Shown here one piece after another: positions 9,103-19,803 of a DNA stretch of 64,000 bases (positions are counted from its first letter, which is position 1; every line of letters begins with the position of its first letter). Source of the DNA: Mycobacterium montefiorense (GTDB taxonomy: Bacteria; Actinomycetota; Actinomycetes; Mycobacteriales; Mycobacteriaceae); the NCBI RefSeq assembly GCF_003112775.1, contig NZ_BFCH01000017.1, forward strand, positions 248,001 to 312,000. The letters are read 5' to 3'. A program made the position numbers and the translations under genes. The notes below the pieces were generated by a model. It did not search any database, was not told the origin of the DNA, and saw only the letters and a program-made list of their open reading frames with translations.

Positions 9103-9390
9103 GCGCCGAAACATACCTGACGCAGACGCAGCTGCGTCGACATTGGTATGTACATTTGGGCTGTCTCCAGCATATGTTATTTCCGGTTGCTCAGGAAGCC
9201 TCGACCCGTTGCGGACAGGCCTGCGCAGCGTGGAATCGCTGGTATGGCACGTATTTGAACCAGTTCACCTAACCACCACCTGTCAGAGATGTTAGCTGCC
9301 AGCTGGTGAGTGTCGTCCACGGATCTACTCACGCAGGACGGCGGCACACCGCGGTTCAACGCGGTTCGGCCCGGCGACTACGTCACAGGT

Positions 9391-9417
9391 CATATAAAAT
9401 CGGAATGATCGTATATG
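9391..9417. promoter_or_regulatory. 27-bp bipartite AT element (site 4)
   Basis: CATATA (9391-9396) and TATATG (9412-9417), 15-base spacer, with AATC after the left half as at sites 1, 5 and 7. It stands directly before the ACP/FAAL/MmpL gene set. Confidence 0.55.
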
Positions 9418-9435
9418 TTAGATGACCGTACGTGG

Positions 9436-10764
<1,329 letters not shown>

Positions 10765-10775
10765 AAGGAAAAGAC

Positions 10776-12491
10776 ATGTCTGGTTCTTCTGCTCCGGTAT
10801 CGCTTGTGGAAGCTCTACAACGCAATGCCGAACGCTACTGGCGCGGATTCACGTTCGTCAGCGGCGATCGATGTGACACCGACACATTTGTCTCCTTCAG
10901 CCAGCTGAAAGAGTCGGTCGCACGCGCGGCTGCCGCGCTGCGCGCCCGAGGAGTTCGCCAGGGCGATCTCGTGGCTCTGATCGTGCCGGATGCTCAAGAA
11001 TTCGTGACCAGCTTTCTCGCCGCCGTGTGGGCTGGCGCGGTCCCGGTCCCGCTGTACCCGCCGGTGGGCTTGGGCAGTCAACAGGCCTACCTGGACTACA
11101 TCTGCGGCCTGATGGATGCGGCGAGCGTCGATGGTCTCATCATCCCGCAATGGCTCGACGATGCCCTGGGTCTCGGTGAGAGATTCCAGGAACAGCACAA
11201 GCCGGTGGCTCACGCTGACGCGTTGGATGCCGGCGAAGATCTACTGGAACCGGTGGTGCGTGGATCCGACCAACCGGTGTTCCTGCAGTTCACCAGCGGC
11301 AGTACCGGCAAGCCCAAAGCCGTGGTCGTCAAGGATAAATCGTTGTGGACCAACGCCGAAGCCTTTGTTTCAGCGCTGGTCTGCACTGATCGCGACCATG
11401 CTGTCAGCTGGCTGCCGCTGTATCACGACATGGGTCTGATCGGTGAAGTGCTTGCCCCGCTGCTCTTTTCGGTGGAGGTCACATTCCTGCCGACACTTTC
11501 CTTCCTGCGGGACCCCGGTGTTTGGCTCGACGTCATTTCCCGCAAACGGGCGACGCTTTCGTTCGCGCCGAATTTCGCGTACGCCTTGGTAGCAAAAAGG
11601 GCAAAGCCACGGGGGCGAGCTTGGGACTTGTCTAGCATGCGTGCGTTCGGCTGCGGCGCTGAGCCGATCAACGCCGAGACATTGGATCTGTTCATCGATA
11701 CATTCGCCCCATATGTTTTACGACTCGAATCAATCATGCCGGCGTACGGAATGGCCGAGGCGACGCTGGCAGTCACGTTCGACCGCCTTGATCGTCGATT
11801 CACAGCGCTGAAGGTCGGAGCGGACGCTTACCACGCCGACGGCGAGATCAAGTCACCGGTCGGCGACGAAAAGACACTATCGTTTATCAACTGCGGCAAG
11901 GTGTTCGAGGGACACTCGATACGGATCGCCGACGATCGAGGAAGCGACCTGCCCCCAGGTCGCGTCGGTGACGTGGAATTTCGCGGACCCTCGTTGGCGG
12001 CCGGCTACTACCGCGACGAAGCTGCCACCCGTGCAACGTTTCGGGACGATCGCTGGCTGGTCACCGGTGACCGCGGCTTCATCGTTGACGGCAACCTATA
12101 TGTCACGGGCCGCAAAAAAGACATCCTCATCGTCAACGGCCGCAACTACGACCCGCACCACGTTGAATGGGCCGCGGCCGACGTGCCTGGGATCCGCAAA
12201 GGAAACGTCGTCGCCTTCTCGGTCCCCAGTGATGTCACTGAAAAGGTCGTGGTGGTCGCCGAAGGTGTTGCCCTCGGCGACAATCATCACCAACAGGTGC
12301 GGCGCGCCGTCTATAGCCAGACCCGACTCGCAATCGATGAGCTGGTGCTGCTAGAGCCCGGTCAGCTACCTAAGACCTCCTCGGGCAAGGTGCAACGATC
12401 GCGGACACGAGACCTGTACCTAACCGATGCACTCGAGGATGTCACCGTCGCCACCCGCACGCACGCTCATACCGGTACAGCCAGCGGTTGA
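10776..12491 (+). CDS. Fatty-acyl-AMP ligase (FAAL, FadD-type)
   Basis: 571 residues with the adenylate-forming P-loop FTSGSTGKPKAVVV (about residue 172), the LPLYHDMGLIG segment typical of FAALs, the YGMAEATLAV motif, TGDRGF and the C-terminal hinge GRKKDILIVNGRNYDPHHVE. FAALs make acyl-AMP from a fatty acid and load an acyl carrier protein rather than CoA. SD GAAAGGAAAAGAC precedes ATG 10776. The intact frame contrasts with the broken genes on both sides. Its natural acceptor would be the truncated ACP at 9436. It could still serve another carrier elsewhere in the genome. Confidence 0.88.
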   Translation: MSGSSAPVSLVEALQRNAERYWRGFTFVSGDRCDTDTFVSFSQLKESVARAAAALRARGVRQGDLVALIVPDAQEFVTSFLAAVWAGAVPVPLYPPVGLGSQQAYLDYICGLMDAASVDGLIIPQWLDDALGLGERFQEQHKPVAHADALDAGEDLLEPVVRGSDQPVFLQFTSGSTGKPKAVVVKDKSLWTNAEAFVSALVCTDRDHAVSWLPLYHDMGLIGEVLAPLLFSVEVTFLPTLSFLRDPGVWLDVISRKRATLSFAPNFAYALVAKRAKPRGRAWDLSSMRAFGCGAEPINAETLDLFIDTFAPYVLRLESIMPAYGMAEATLAVTFDRLDRRFTALKVGADAYHADGEIKSPVGDEKTLSFINCGKVFEGHSIRIADDRGSDLPPGRVGDVEFRGPSLAAGYYRDEAATRATFRDDRWLVTGDRGFIVDGNLYVTGRKKDILIVNGRNYDPHHVEWAAADVPGIRKGNVVAFSVPSDVTEKVVVVAEGVALGDNHHQQVRRAVYSQTRLAIDELVLLEPGQLPKTSSGKVQRSRTRDLYLTDALEDVTVATRTHAHTGTASG

Positions 12492-12581
12492 TATGCGCGC
12501 TATACCTCAACGGCATCAAACACTTTCGCGTTGAGACCCGATCCGACGATACGAAAGGAGGCTAAGAAGATTCTTGCCGCA

Positions 12582-12998
12582 ATGAAATCCGCCTGGCTGC
12601 CATTGGCTGCCGTAGCGGTGATCGCGCTATCTGGAATCGCCGTCTTCCGGCTCCATGGAATCTTTGGCTCACACAACATCAACACTGTCATCGACACCAA
12701 GGATGATTCGCGAAATACCGTCCCCAAATATGTGGTGTATGAGGTCTTCGGGCCGCCGGCGACACACGGTGAGGTCAACTACCTCGACGAGCACGCCCAA
12801 CCGCAGCGCGGGGAGTTCAACGAACTGCCGTGGAGATTCACCATCACCACAACACTGCCGTCGGTATTCGCTAACGTTGTCGCACAAGGAGATAGCGACA
12901 GCATCGGCTGCCGAATCATTGTCGATGGCGTTGTCCGCGAAGAACAAACCGCTCACAATCGCGATGCCCAAAACTTCTGTCTGGTGAAAGCAGCTTAA
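12582..12998 (+). CDS. MmpS-family membrane protein
   Basis: The start is taken at ATG 12582 (MKSAWLPLAAVAVIALSG), which gives the usual short cytoplasmic start, one membrane helix and the LHGIFGS segment shared by MmpS proteins; a purine-rich AAAGGAGG lies upstream. The periplasmic beta domain has the family pattern VVYEVFGP, GEVNYLD and W.FTITTTLPSVFANVVAQGD, with two Cys late in the chain. MmpS proteins assist the partner MmpL in lipid or siderophore export. It ends two bases before the mmpL start. Confidence 0.88.
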   Translation: MKSAWLPLAAVAVIALSGIAVFRLHGIFGSHNINTVIDTKDDSRNTVPKYVVYEVFGPPATHGEVNYLDEHAQPQRGEFNELPWRFTITTTLPSVFANVVAQGDSDSIGCRIIVDGVVREEQTAHNRDAQNFCLVKAA

Positions 12999-13000
12999 CA

Positions 13001-15987
13001 ATGCATAGTCCGTCTTCGAGGCCCACGCGTTGCGCACACTTCGTCCGCCGTTACCCGATACTGATCATCTTGGCCTGGTTCGCGCTGACTGCGGCACTCA
13101 ACGTCTTCGTCCCGCAACTAGAAGCGGTCGGCAAGGACAACTCGGTGTCGTTGGCATCCGCGGCATCACAGTCCTATAAGGCGCTCAAACGCCAGGGCTC
13201 CCTGTTCCACCAGTTCAACTCCGACAGCATCGCGATGCCGCCCATGTCGAACATGTCCAAGACTTCTGGGGCGATCGCATCACCGCAGGCGGCGCGCAAA
13301 GCTCCGACATGAAATCGGCCTACCTGCAACTGAATCTGGTGGGCGATCAAGGCACCACCATAGGGAAGAACTCCGTGCAGGAGGTCCGCGACATCGTCGA
13401 CCACGACCCGCCGCCCGCCGGCCTGAAGGTCTATGTAACCGGACAGGCGGCCCTGACGGCCGACATGAACAACGCCGGTGATCAAAGCCTGACCAAGATG
13501 ACCGTGATCACCATGGCGGTCATCACCTTGGTCGTGCTACTGATTTACCGCTCCATCAGCACCGTGTTGCTCATCCTGTTGGTCGTCGTCATCGAACTCG
13601 GTGCATCCCGTGGTGTGGTCGCTCTATTGGGCCATTACCACCTGTTCGGCCTCTCGGTATTTGCCGTGAGTCTGATCACCTCGCTGGCGATCGCCGCGGG
13701 CACCGACTACGTGATCTTCTTCCTTGGCCGTTATCAAGAGGCGCGGGCAGGCGGGCAAGATCGTATGGCCGCCTACTACACCACCTATCGCAGCGTCTCG
13801 CACGTCGTCCTGGGATCCGGTTTGACGGTCGCGGGTGCGACCCTGTGTTTGAGCTTCACTAGATTGCCTTATCTTCAAACACTCGGCGTCCCTTGCTTTA
13901 TCGGAATGCTCGTCGTAGTAGCGGGCGCGCTCACGATAACTCCCGCAATGTTGTTGGTAGCCACGCGATTCGGCCTGATGGAGGCCAAACGGCCGCTCTC
14001 GACAAGAAGCTGGCGCCGAATCGGCACAGCCACAGTGCGCTGGCCTGTGCCGATTCTCGCGGCGACATGCGTGGTCGCGTTGGTCGGCTTAGCGGTCCTT
14101 CCGTCCTACTCCGTAAGCTACAACGAGCGCTATTACGTTCCTGACCGGCTCGCGGCAATTCAGGGTCTCGAAGCCTCCGAAAAGCACTTCTCCCGGGCAA
14201 GGATGAATCCTGACATATTTTTGATCCACGCAGACCACGATCTGCGGACGCCGGCCAACATGCTGGTTCTCGATAAGATTGCTCGAAACATATTTCAGCT
14301 CAAAGGAATTGACAAAGTACAGACGATTACTCGGCCGCTGGGCTCACCAATCGAACACAGTTCAGTGCCCTTCCAGGTCAGTATGCAATCGATTCCGATC
14401 AACGAGAACCTGCAGTACTTGAAAGATCGTATGAAGGATCTGCACAAGATGATCGGCGACACCAGCGAGATGATCGCGATCATGGGGCGAATACGGAAGA
14501 GCATGGCCAAACTTACCCAGACCAACCATGTCGCGCTGCGAGATACCCGGGTCATGCAATCGAATACCACGGACATGCGTGACGAATTCGCCGACTTCGA
14601 TGATACGTTCCGCCCGATACGTAGCTACTTCTACTGGGAGAAGCACTGCTTCGATATTCCGTTGTGTTGGGGCATACGGTCGCTGTTCGATTCGGTCGAC
14701 AAAGTCGACCAGCTGAACGACAACATGACGGTGATGAACGACCACTTCGCCCAGATCGACGCGTACCTATCCAAGATCAATGACCAGATGCCGCCGTTGA
14801 TCTCGGTGGCCAAGACGATCAGGGACACGATGTCGACCATGTACAGCAGCTACAGCAGCATGGTCGACCAGATGGGTCGTATGGCCGACACCGCCAGCGT
14901 GATGGGAATGGTGTTCGACGAAGCCAAGAATGCCGACCTCTTCTATCTGCCCCCCGAGGCGTTCAGCAATGAAGACTTCAAGAAGGGGATGAAACAGTTC
15001 CTGTCGCCCGATGGCAAAACGGCACAAATAATCATCACTCACAAGGGGGATCCGGCCAGCAACGCGGCTCTAGCGACGACGACCGCTGAACTCGAAACAG
15101 CACAGAACGCGATCAAGGGTACGCCGCTGGCCGGCGCCTCTGTGTATCTCGGAGGCACCGCAGCGTCGTATCACGACATCGGCGAAGCGGTGAAATACGA
15201 TCTCATGATCGCTGTGATTGCGTCGTTGAGCCTCATCTTGATCATCATGCTGGTCATCACACGCTCGGTTGTCGCTGCAAGCGTGATCGTCGGCACCATC
15301 GCAATTTCGCTGGGCTCGTCATTCGGCCTATCAGTTCTGCTCTGGCAGCACATCATTGGCCTTCCGTTGCACTGGATGGTGATGCCGTTCACGGTCATCG
15401 CATTGTTGGCGGTGGGATCTGATTACAACCTGCTGCTGGTGTCGCGGATAAAGGAAGAACTTCAGGGCGGGCTGAACACCGCGATCATCCGTGGGGTCGG
15501 TGCCTCCGGCAAGGTAGTCACCGCTGCGGGCCTGGTGTTTGCCCTCGCGATGGGTTCGATGATCGCGAGCGACTTAAAGGCCGTCGGGCAGGTGGGTACT
15601 GCGATCTTCCTCGGCCTGCTGTTCGATACCTTCGTGGTTCGGGCTCTGATGACTCCGTCGATCGCGGCATGGTTGGGCCGTTGGTTCTGGTGGCCGATGA
15701 AGATGGGTAAGCAGGCCGCTGCGCCGGCCGAGCCGGTACCGGTACCGGTACCGCCTGCGCCTGCGCCTGCGCCCGCATGGCAGCTCGTGTCGACGATGCC
15801 GATTCCTATCGTGGAGGCGCCTCGCGAACCAGAGCCGACTCTGGTGGGCAAGGCACTCACGAAACTTCGCGCGCTGGGCAATCGCGTTCGGCATATCGCG
15901 GTTTTCCGACCGAGGCAAAAGGACTCGGCAACCGTGGGAGTGAGGGATGGAGCCAACGATCCGTTCCACATGCGGAATAGAACGTGA
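13001..15987 (+). pseudogene. MmpL transporter with internal deletion and frameshift
   Basis: An RND-type lipid exporter. The first segment (13001-13312) has TM1 and the start of the first periplasmic domain, ending at FNSDSIAMP. The following homologous segment VEHVQDFWGDRITAGGAQSS is encoded from about 13246 in another frame, which then runs open to 15987. About 30 codons of the porter domain are missing at the joint. The rest is complete: TM2-6, GTDYVIFFLGRYQEARAGG, the second periplasmic domain, TM7-12 with GSDYNLLLVSRIKEE, and a Pro/Val/Ala-rich tail. The second ORF may start at ATG 13309, but it would lack TM1, so export function is probably lost. Confidence 0.82.
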
Positions 15988-16063
15988 TTGGCCGCTCAAC
16001 GGTGCCCGCGCAAACGTTGGCCGGGCTGGGCCCTAGTCAGATGCGATCAGTGGAGGCTTTCCC

Positions 16064-16432
16064 ATGCGAGTAGAGTTCGGCAAACCCCTCAAGAAGCTGT
16101 CGCTGACCTATGAGGTGTCCCACTGCAAGGACTTCCTTCCAACCCCGGACCTTTACCTGTACGACAACGGTACGTACTGGATTCGATCGGCCGGCGTGGA
16201 CTTCTATGGCGTGTTCGTCGTGACCGAAGGCTCGTTAGCCGACCCGCGATTCGAGATCAAGTTCATCGCATTTCCGTCCCCATACAGTGGCGGACAAACC
16301 GTGTATCACCATCTGCATTTTGACGCGACCACCGGCAGATTCACTCAGGACGCCGCGAACGCGCGTGACCCCGAAATTCCCCCACAGGGTGGGGTATTTC
16401 GTATCAATGACAATACGGCGATCATCCGCTGA
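16064..16432 (+). CDS. Hypothetical 122-residue protein
   Basis: I do not recognise the family. SD GGAGG lies 8 bases before ATG 16064. The protein has no signal peptide or membrane segment and is rich in aromatic beta-strand-like stretches (LYLYDNGTYWIRS, FYGVFVV, YHHLHFD). It is 76 bases after mmpL on the same strand and may belong to that unit. Its frame is intact. Confidence 0.5.
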   Translation: MRVEFGKPLKKLSLTYEVSHCKDFLPTPDLYLYDNGTYWIRSAGVDFYGVFVVTEGSLADPRFEIKFIAFPSPYSGGQTVYHHLHFDATTGRFTQDAANARDPEIPPQGGVFRINDNTAIIR

Positions 16433-16497
16433 TTCGACTATAAGACCCTCGGTCGCGGGCGGTGAGATATTAAGCGTAACAACTTCTTTGGTACGCG

Positions 16498-16749
16498 TCA
16501 GCCGCGACGGATTTGTCCCGCCGAGGTTGCCGTTGTACCGAGCGCAACGGCCGAGTAGTCGTCGGCGCGGACAAACGTGCCGAGTTGGTATGCGACTACG
16601 CCGAGTGAGTCCGCCAGGGCGGATTTGGTCAGCCGCGGCACGGCGGAAGCCGCCGCTGATCCTGAGGCAACAGTGGATTTAATTCGTTGCAGGGCAAGCG
16701 CGATGGCTGCGATCGCCATGCTTCCAGGTGCTGACACAAATGACATCAT
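16498..16749 (-). CDS. PE-like protein from an internal start
   Basis: ATG ATG at 16749/16746 is preceded by AAAGGAG 6-8 bases upstream, a better ribosome site than most in this operon. The protein of about 83 residues starts MSFVSAPGSMAIAA like PE proteins (MSFV....M.AAA) and has a second Ala-rich helix. The general secretion signal YxxxD/E is not preserved: after the second helix the sequence reads YSAVA. It is in frame with the NifU domain upstream. Its partner could be the PPE-like protein at 19804. Confidence 0.45.
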   Translation of the reverse strand: MMSFVSAPGSMAIAAIALALQRIKSTVASGSAAASAVPRLTKSALADSLGVVAYQLGTFVRADDYSAVALGTTATSAGQIRRG

Positions 16750-17139
16750 GCTTTCTCCTTTGGGTTCACTATCAGGCTCAGTTGGTGACCGATCATTGGC
16801 ATAGGACCTGAGATCGAGCGGGTGATCGCGATAGGCGGCCTCAACGCGTGCGATCGCCGTCCTCGACAACCGGACGTCGTCCATCACTACGTCGGTAACC
16901 CCCGGGATCTCCATCAGGCGTTGGCGAATAGAGACCGCGTAGGTGACCATTTTCAGTGGGCACGCGCGGCAAGCTGCATGGAAGCAGAGGCGAACAACTC
17001 CCTGATCGGACACCGACAGCACTTCGAGGTCCCCACCGTGGATGTGCAGCAGTGGCCGAATCTGGGAATCGACCACTGCGGCAACACTCGACCGCGTCAG
17101 TGGGCCGGCGGTGTGATGGTCGGGAGTCTGCGTTGTCAT
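16498..17139 (-). CDS. NifU-domain protein reading into a PE-like domain
   Basis: From ATG 17139 (ATGA overlap with the amidohydrolase stop) the first 100 or so residues form an NfuA/NifU C-terminal domain: IRPLLHIHGGDLEVL, then CRACPLK with the CxxC that binds an Fe-S cluster, then IPGVTDVV. Such domains pass Fe-S clusters or sulfur to targets. After about residue 125 the frame has no stop. It runs into MSFVSAPGSMAIAAIALAL, which resembles a PE-domain start and carries its own ribosome site. The product is either a NifU-PE fusion of 213 residues or two proteins from one frame. The stop codon expected between the two genes is absent. Confidence 0.75.
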   Translation of the reverse strand: MTTQTPDHHTAGPLTRSSVAAVVDSQIRPLLHIHGGDLEVLSVSDQGVVRLCFHAACRACPLKMVTYAVSIRQRLMEIPGVTDVVMDDVRLSRTAIARVEAAYRDHPLDLRSYANDRSPTEPDSEPKGESMMSFVSAPGSMAIAAIALALQRIKSTVASGSAAASAVPRLTKSALADSLGVVAYQLGTFVRADDYSAVALGTTATSAGQIRRG

Positions 17140-18185
17140 GTCGCATCGCCGCCCGCCACGCCATGGCGCGTGGAGTCGATGATAACTTGGGGATCCACGC
17201 CGAAGAGCCGCGCCTGATTGAGTCCGAGAATGTTTCGTTTGTCGTTGTCGCTGATGGCCGGATAACCATGCCTGTCTTGCAACTCTTCGTCGATGTCCAT
17301 GTTCCAAAACCACTCGATGGCCGGTCGTGGTGGCCCGGTTAGCGGGGCCTCTGATCCCCACAGCACACGATCGGAGCCCACATCGCGCAGCAGCCGACCG
17401 ATATAGGTCTTGAAATCCCACGGTGCGACGAATGGCAGATGCATCGTCCCGGACAAGACGAGCACGATATTGGCATGGCGCGCAGCCATGTACACGCACT
17501 CCTCGAAGTACGGCAATGCGAGGTGATGTATCGCAAAGACCAAATCCGGGAAGTCCAGGGCAGCGCGTTCGATGTCGAGGGGGCGCAGTGATTCCAGCGG
17601 TGCTCGCGTGATCGGAAAGCCCTTATGGAATTGCAGTACCTTGATGCCCAGCGCTTGTGCCTTCTCGTACATGGGGTAGGCCACTTCGCGGTCGTCGCAA
17701 CGCCATGAGTTGTCGAGGTGACCGTTGTAGAACTTGAACGATCGAGCGCCCAGCTCGACAACTTGGTGGGTCATGGCGTCACCCACGCTGCGATTCCCGA
17801 CCAAATACAACGGATCCACACCACCGCAAAACAGAACTTTTTCGGGGTACGCTTTCGCGAACTCGTATTGGGCTCGCACTGGGGCGAATCCGTCTTTGTA
17901 CACGTCGTAGAGAACTACGGCCTGAGCCATCGCCATGTCGGTGATTCCGTCGGCGAACACCACCTGAGCCATGTCGTCCACCGACCATCGGCGATCGTAT
18001 CCGTGTCCGACCCCGGAGTTGCTCGGTGTCTTGCTACGCGAGCTGTCGTTCTCGCGACGCATGCGCGAGCCAATTGTGAGGTGTCCCTGGCGGTCTATGG
18101 CCGAGCTGGCGCGAATCAGGTTGTCGTCGGACAGGTCGTACATGTGCACGACGTTGTCGAAAACGAAGACATCATTGTTGAGCAT
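17136..18185 (-). CDS. Amidohydrolase-family (ACMSD-like) enzyme
   Basis: From ATG 18185 (MLNNDVFVFDNVVHMYD) the protein is a metal-dependent TIM-barrel hydrolase of the amidohydrolase_2 type. HMYD takes the place of the usual HxH/HxD metal motif. FKFYNGH, VLQFHKGF, FAIHHLALPYFEE and DRVLWGSEAPLTG mark later barrel strands, the last two with the expected His and acidic residues. Relatives hydrolyse or decarboxylate small carboxylates. It overlaps the reductase gene upstream by 14 bases and the NifU gene by 4, so the three form one operon. Confidence 0.78.
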   Translation of the reverse strand: MLNNDVFVFDNVVHMYDLSDDNLIRASSAIDRQGHLTIGSRMRRENDSSRSKTPSNSGVGHGYDRRWSVDDMAQVVFADGITDMAMAQAVVLYDVYKDGFAPVRAQYEFAKAYPEKVLFCGGVDPLYLVGNRSVGDAMTHQVVELGARSFKFYNGHLDNSWRCDDREVAYPMYEKAQALGIKVLQFHKGFPITRAPLESLRPLDIERAALDFPDLVFAIHHLALPYFEECVYMAARHANIVLVLSGTMHLPFVAPWDFKTYIGRLLRDVGSDRVLWGSEAPLTGPPRPAIEWFWNMDIDEELQDRHGYPAISDNDKRNILGLNQARLFGVDPQVIIDSTRHGVAGGDAT

Positions 18186-19134
18186 GCGCAATCCCCTCCC
18201 GGCTTGGCTGGGCATCGCTGACGTACGTTGGGCGCGCGTCTCGCCTGGACAGCCCGGCGTAAACGGCGTGTATTGCACTGCTGTCAAGACCGCCAAATCC
18301 CGTGGCCTTTGCGGTCCGATAGAGGTCAGCAGCCGTATTTAGAAGGGGTTCAGGAGAATTAGCTGAATAGGCGAGTTCGCTGATGATGTCGGCATCTTTG
18401 ACGAACGTGGCGACAGTCGCGGTCATGGGCTTGTACGTACCCGATGCCATCATCGGCCCGCGCAGTTCCAGCTGGCGCGAGCCCGCACCCGTCCCGGTCA
18501 ACATGTCGACTGCCATTTCTGGATCGATACCGAGTCGTTGAGCCAGGTTGATCGCCTCGGCTGTCGCGGCGTTATGCACGGTGACAAGATGATTGGCAAC
18601 TACCTTCATATTGGCGCCCGCCCCCAGTTCGCCCACATACTCGACTCGTTTGCTGAATGCGTCGAGCACACACTTGACCGCTTCAACTGCGGGTTTGGGC
18701 CCAGAGGCACACACAACAACGTCACGTCCATAGGCTTGAGCGCTGGTGCCGATGACCGGGCAGTCGAGCAACGTGATGCCGACTGTGCGCAAAGTGGCTG
18801 CGGCTTGGGTCTTGGCCTCAGCAGGAAGTGTGCTCAGATCAACCAGGTAACGCGTCTGCCCGTCGCGGCAATGCGTCAGCTGCGCGCACACCGCGTTGAG
18901 CGACTCGACGCTCGGCAACACCGTAATAGCAAGGCGGGCCGCATTGGCTGCCTCGGCGACAGTGCCCGCGATCGGAATACCGACAGCATCGGCCATCGCC
19001 GTTCTGCAGGGGTCGATGTCCACACCACCGACAAGCTGATGTTGGGAGCCGAGGATGTGAAGGGCGATCGGGATGCCGAGCGGCCCGAGGCCGATGACCG
19101 TTGTGGAAAGGCGTTGCGACTCTGCGATTGTCAT
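18172..19134 (-). CDS. 3-hydroxyisobutyrate dehydrogenase-like reductase
   Basis: 320 residues with an N-terminal Rossmann domain (VIGLGPLGIPIALHIL), then DLSTLPAEAKTQAAATL, DCPVIGTSAQAYGRDVVVCASG, and the catalytic lysine region LGAGANMKVVANHLVTVHNAATAEAINLAQRLG of beta-hydroxyacid dehydrogenases. The family interconverts 3-hydroxy acids and semialdehydes with NAD(P). It is first or second in the minus-strand operon and overlaps the amidohydrolase gene. Its substrate is unknown. Confidence 0.85.
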   Translation of the reverse strand: MTIAESQRLSTTVIGLGPLGIPIALHILGSQHQLVGGVDIDPCRTAMADAVGIPIAGTVAEAANAARLAITVLPSVESLNAVCAQLTHCRDGQTRYLVDLSTLPAEAKTQAAATLRTVGITLLDCPVIGTSAQAYGRDVVVCASGPKPAVEAVKCVLDAFSKRVEYVGELGAGANMKVVANHLVTVHNAATAEAINLAQRLGIDPEMAVDMLTGTGAGSRQLELRGPMMASGTYKPMTATVATFVKDADIISELAYSANSPEPLLNTAADLYRTAKATGFGGLDSSAIHAVYAGLSRRDARPTYVSDAQPSREGIAHAQQ

Positions 19135-19325
19135 GATGCCTTCTGATTGTGTGCAGCGACTGGACGGGCGGCTGCGGCGATTCCGGCGCCAGTCCGGCGC
19201 ATCGCCCGAGTGCGCGGCGCCACGGCGCGCACCAGCTCAGCCGGACGCATCGTGGCCAGACCTCGGCACATCCCAAGCAGCTGGCAGGCGCGGAAAATAG
19301 GTAAATCCATGGTTACCCGGGTCAT
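19131..19325 (-). CDS. Small ORF coupled to the reductase gene
   Basis: A basic, Ala/Arg-rich protein of about 64 residues (start at ATG 19325; ATG 19310 is possible) whose TGA overlaps the reductase start in ATGA. I see no known domain. The overlap and the AT element about 100 bases upstream favour a real gene, but it could be chance coding in a leader. Confidence 0.35.
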   Translation of the reverse strand: MTRVTMDLPIFRACQLLGMCRGLATMRPAELVRAVAPRTRAMRRTGAGIAAAARPVAAHNQKAS

Positions 19326-19426
19326 CGATGCGTCCCGCGCGCCGTATCGATCGCGATTGCCGGCGGCGCGCTCGACGGGCAGGACAACCGAACAACCTTC
19401 ACGGGTGCACCGACCAATCAGATTTA

Positions 19427-19453
19427 TGTATATAATCAAACCCAACGTATATG
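19427..19453. promoter_or_regulatory. 27-bp bipartite AT element (site 5)
   Basis: TGTATA (19427-19432) and TATATG (19448-19453) with a 15-base spacer and TAATC after the left half. It lies between the minus-strand reductase operon (start 19325 or 19134) and the plus-strand PPE gene (19804). Confidence 0.55.
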
Positions 19454-19803
19454 ATCGGAACAGGGGGGCAAGCCTGGAGCTAGATTCCGATCAACGGCCT
19501 GGTTTTGCCAATAGAAGGTGCAGCCGACCCGACGTCTGCCGGCCGCGGCATAGCTACTCGGCAAGATCTGCAACATCGGTGTTGCCCAGCGGCGTAGCGT
19601 GCTGCGCTTGCCGTCTAATCGGTTGACCTGAAGAACTATTCCGTGGCCCTTGTGGCCATCGCCATTTCTTGCAGCAGCTATGGGCAGGTTCGACTTGCAA
19701 TGATGTGCGGCTGGCCCGTGTTGGTATGCCGCCGGTCGAAGATGAAGCCGAAGACAGCGTTGTCGAGCGTCGCTAGAAATAGCTTGACTGATTAGGAGAA
19801 ACG
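19454..19803. other. Gap upstream of the PPE-like gene
   Basis: No gene is recognised in this 350-base stretch. Its last bases hold AGGAG, the ribosome site for ATG 19804. Confidence 0.5.

Noticed and set aside
9146..9176. GTATG and CATATG upstream of the cupin gene as a further AT element
   Set aside because: The right half fits, but the left half is not at the required distance; at most a half-site.
15729..15775. Runs of GGTACC and of CTGCGC in tandem
   Set aside because: They are codon repeats of the Pro/Val/Ala-rich tail of MmpL (PVPVPV, PAPAPA), not an operator like the GGTAC palindromes at 41944.
17140..17499. Upstream extension of the NifU frame to 17499
   Set aside because: It lies inside the amidohydrolase gene; the 4-base ATGA overlap at 17139 marks the real start.
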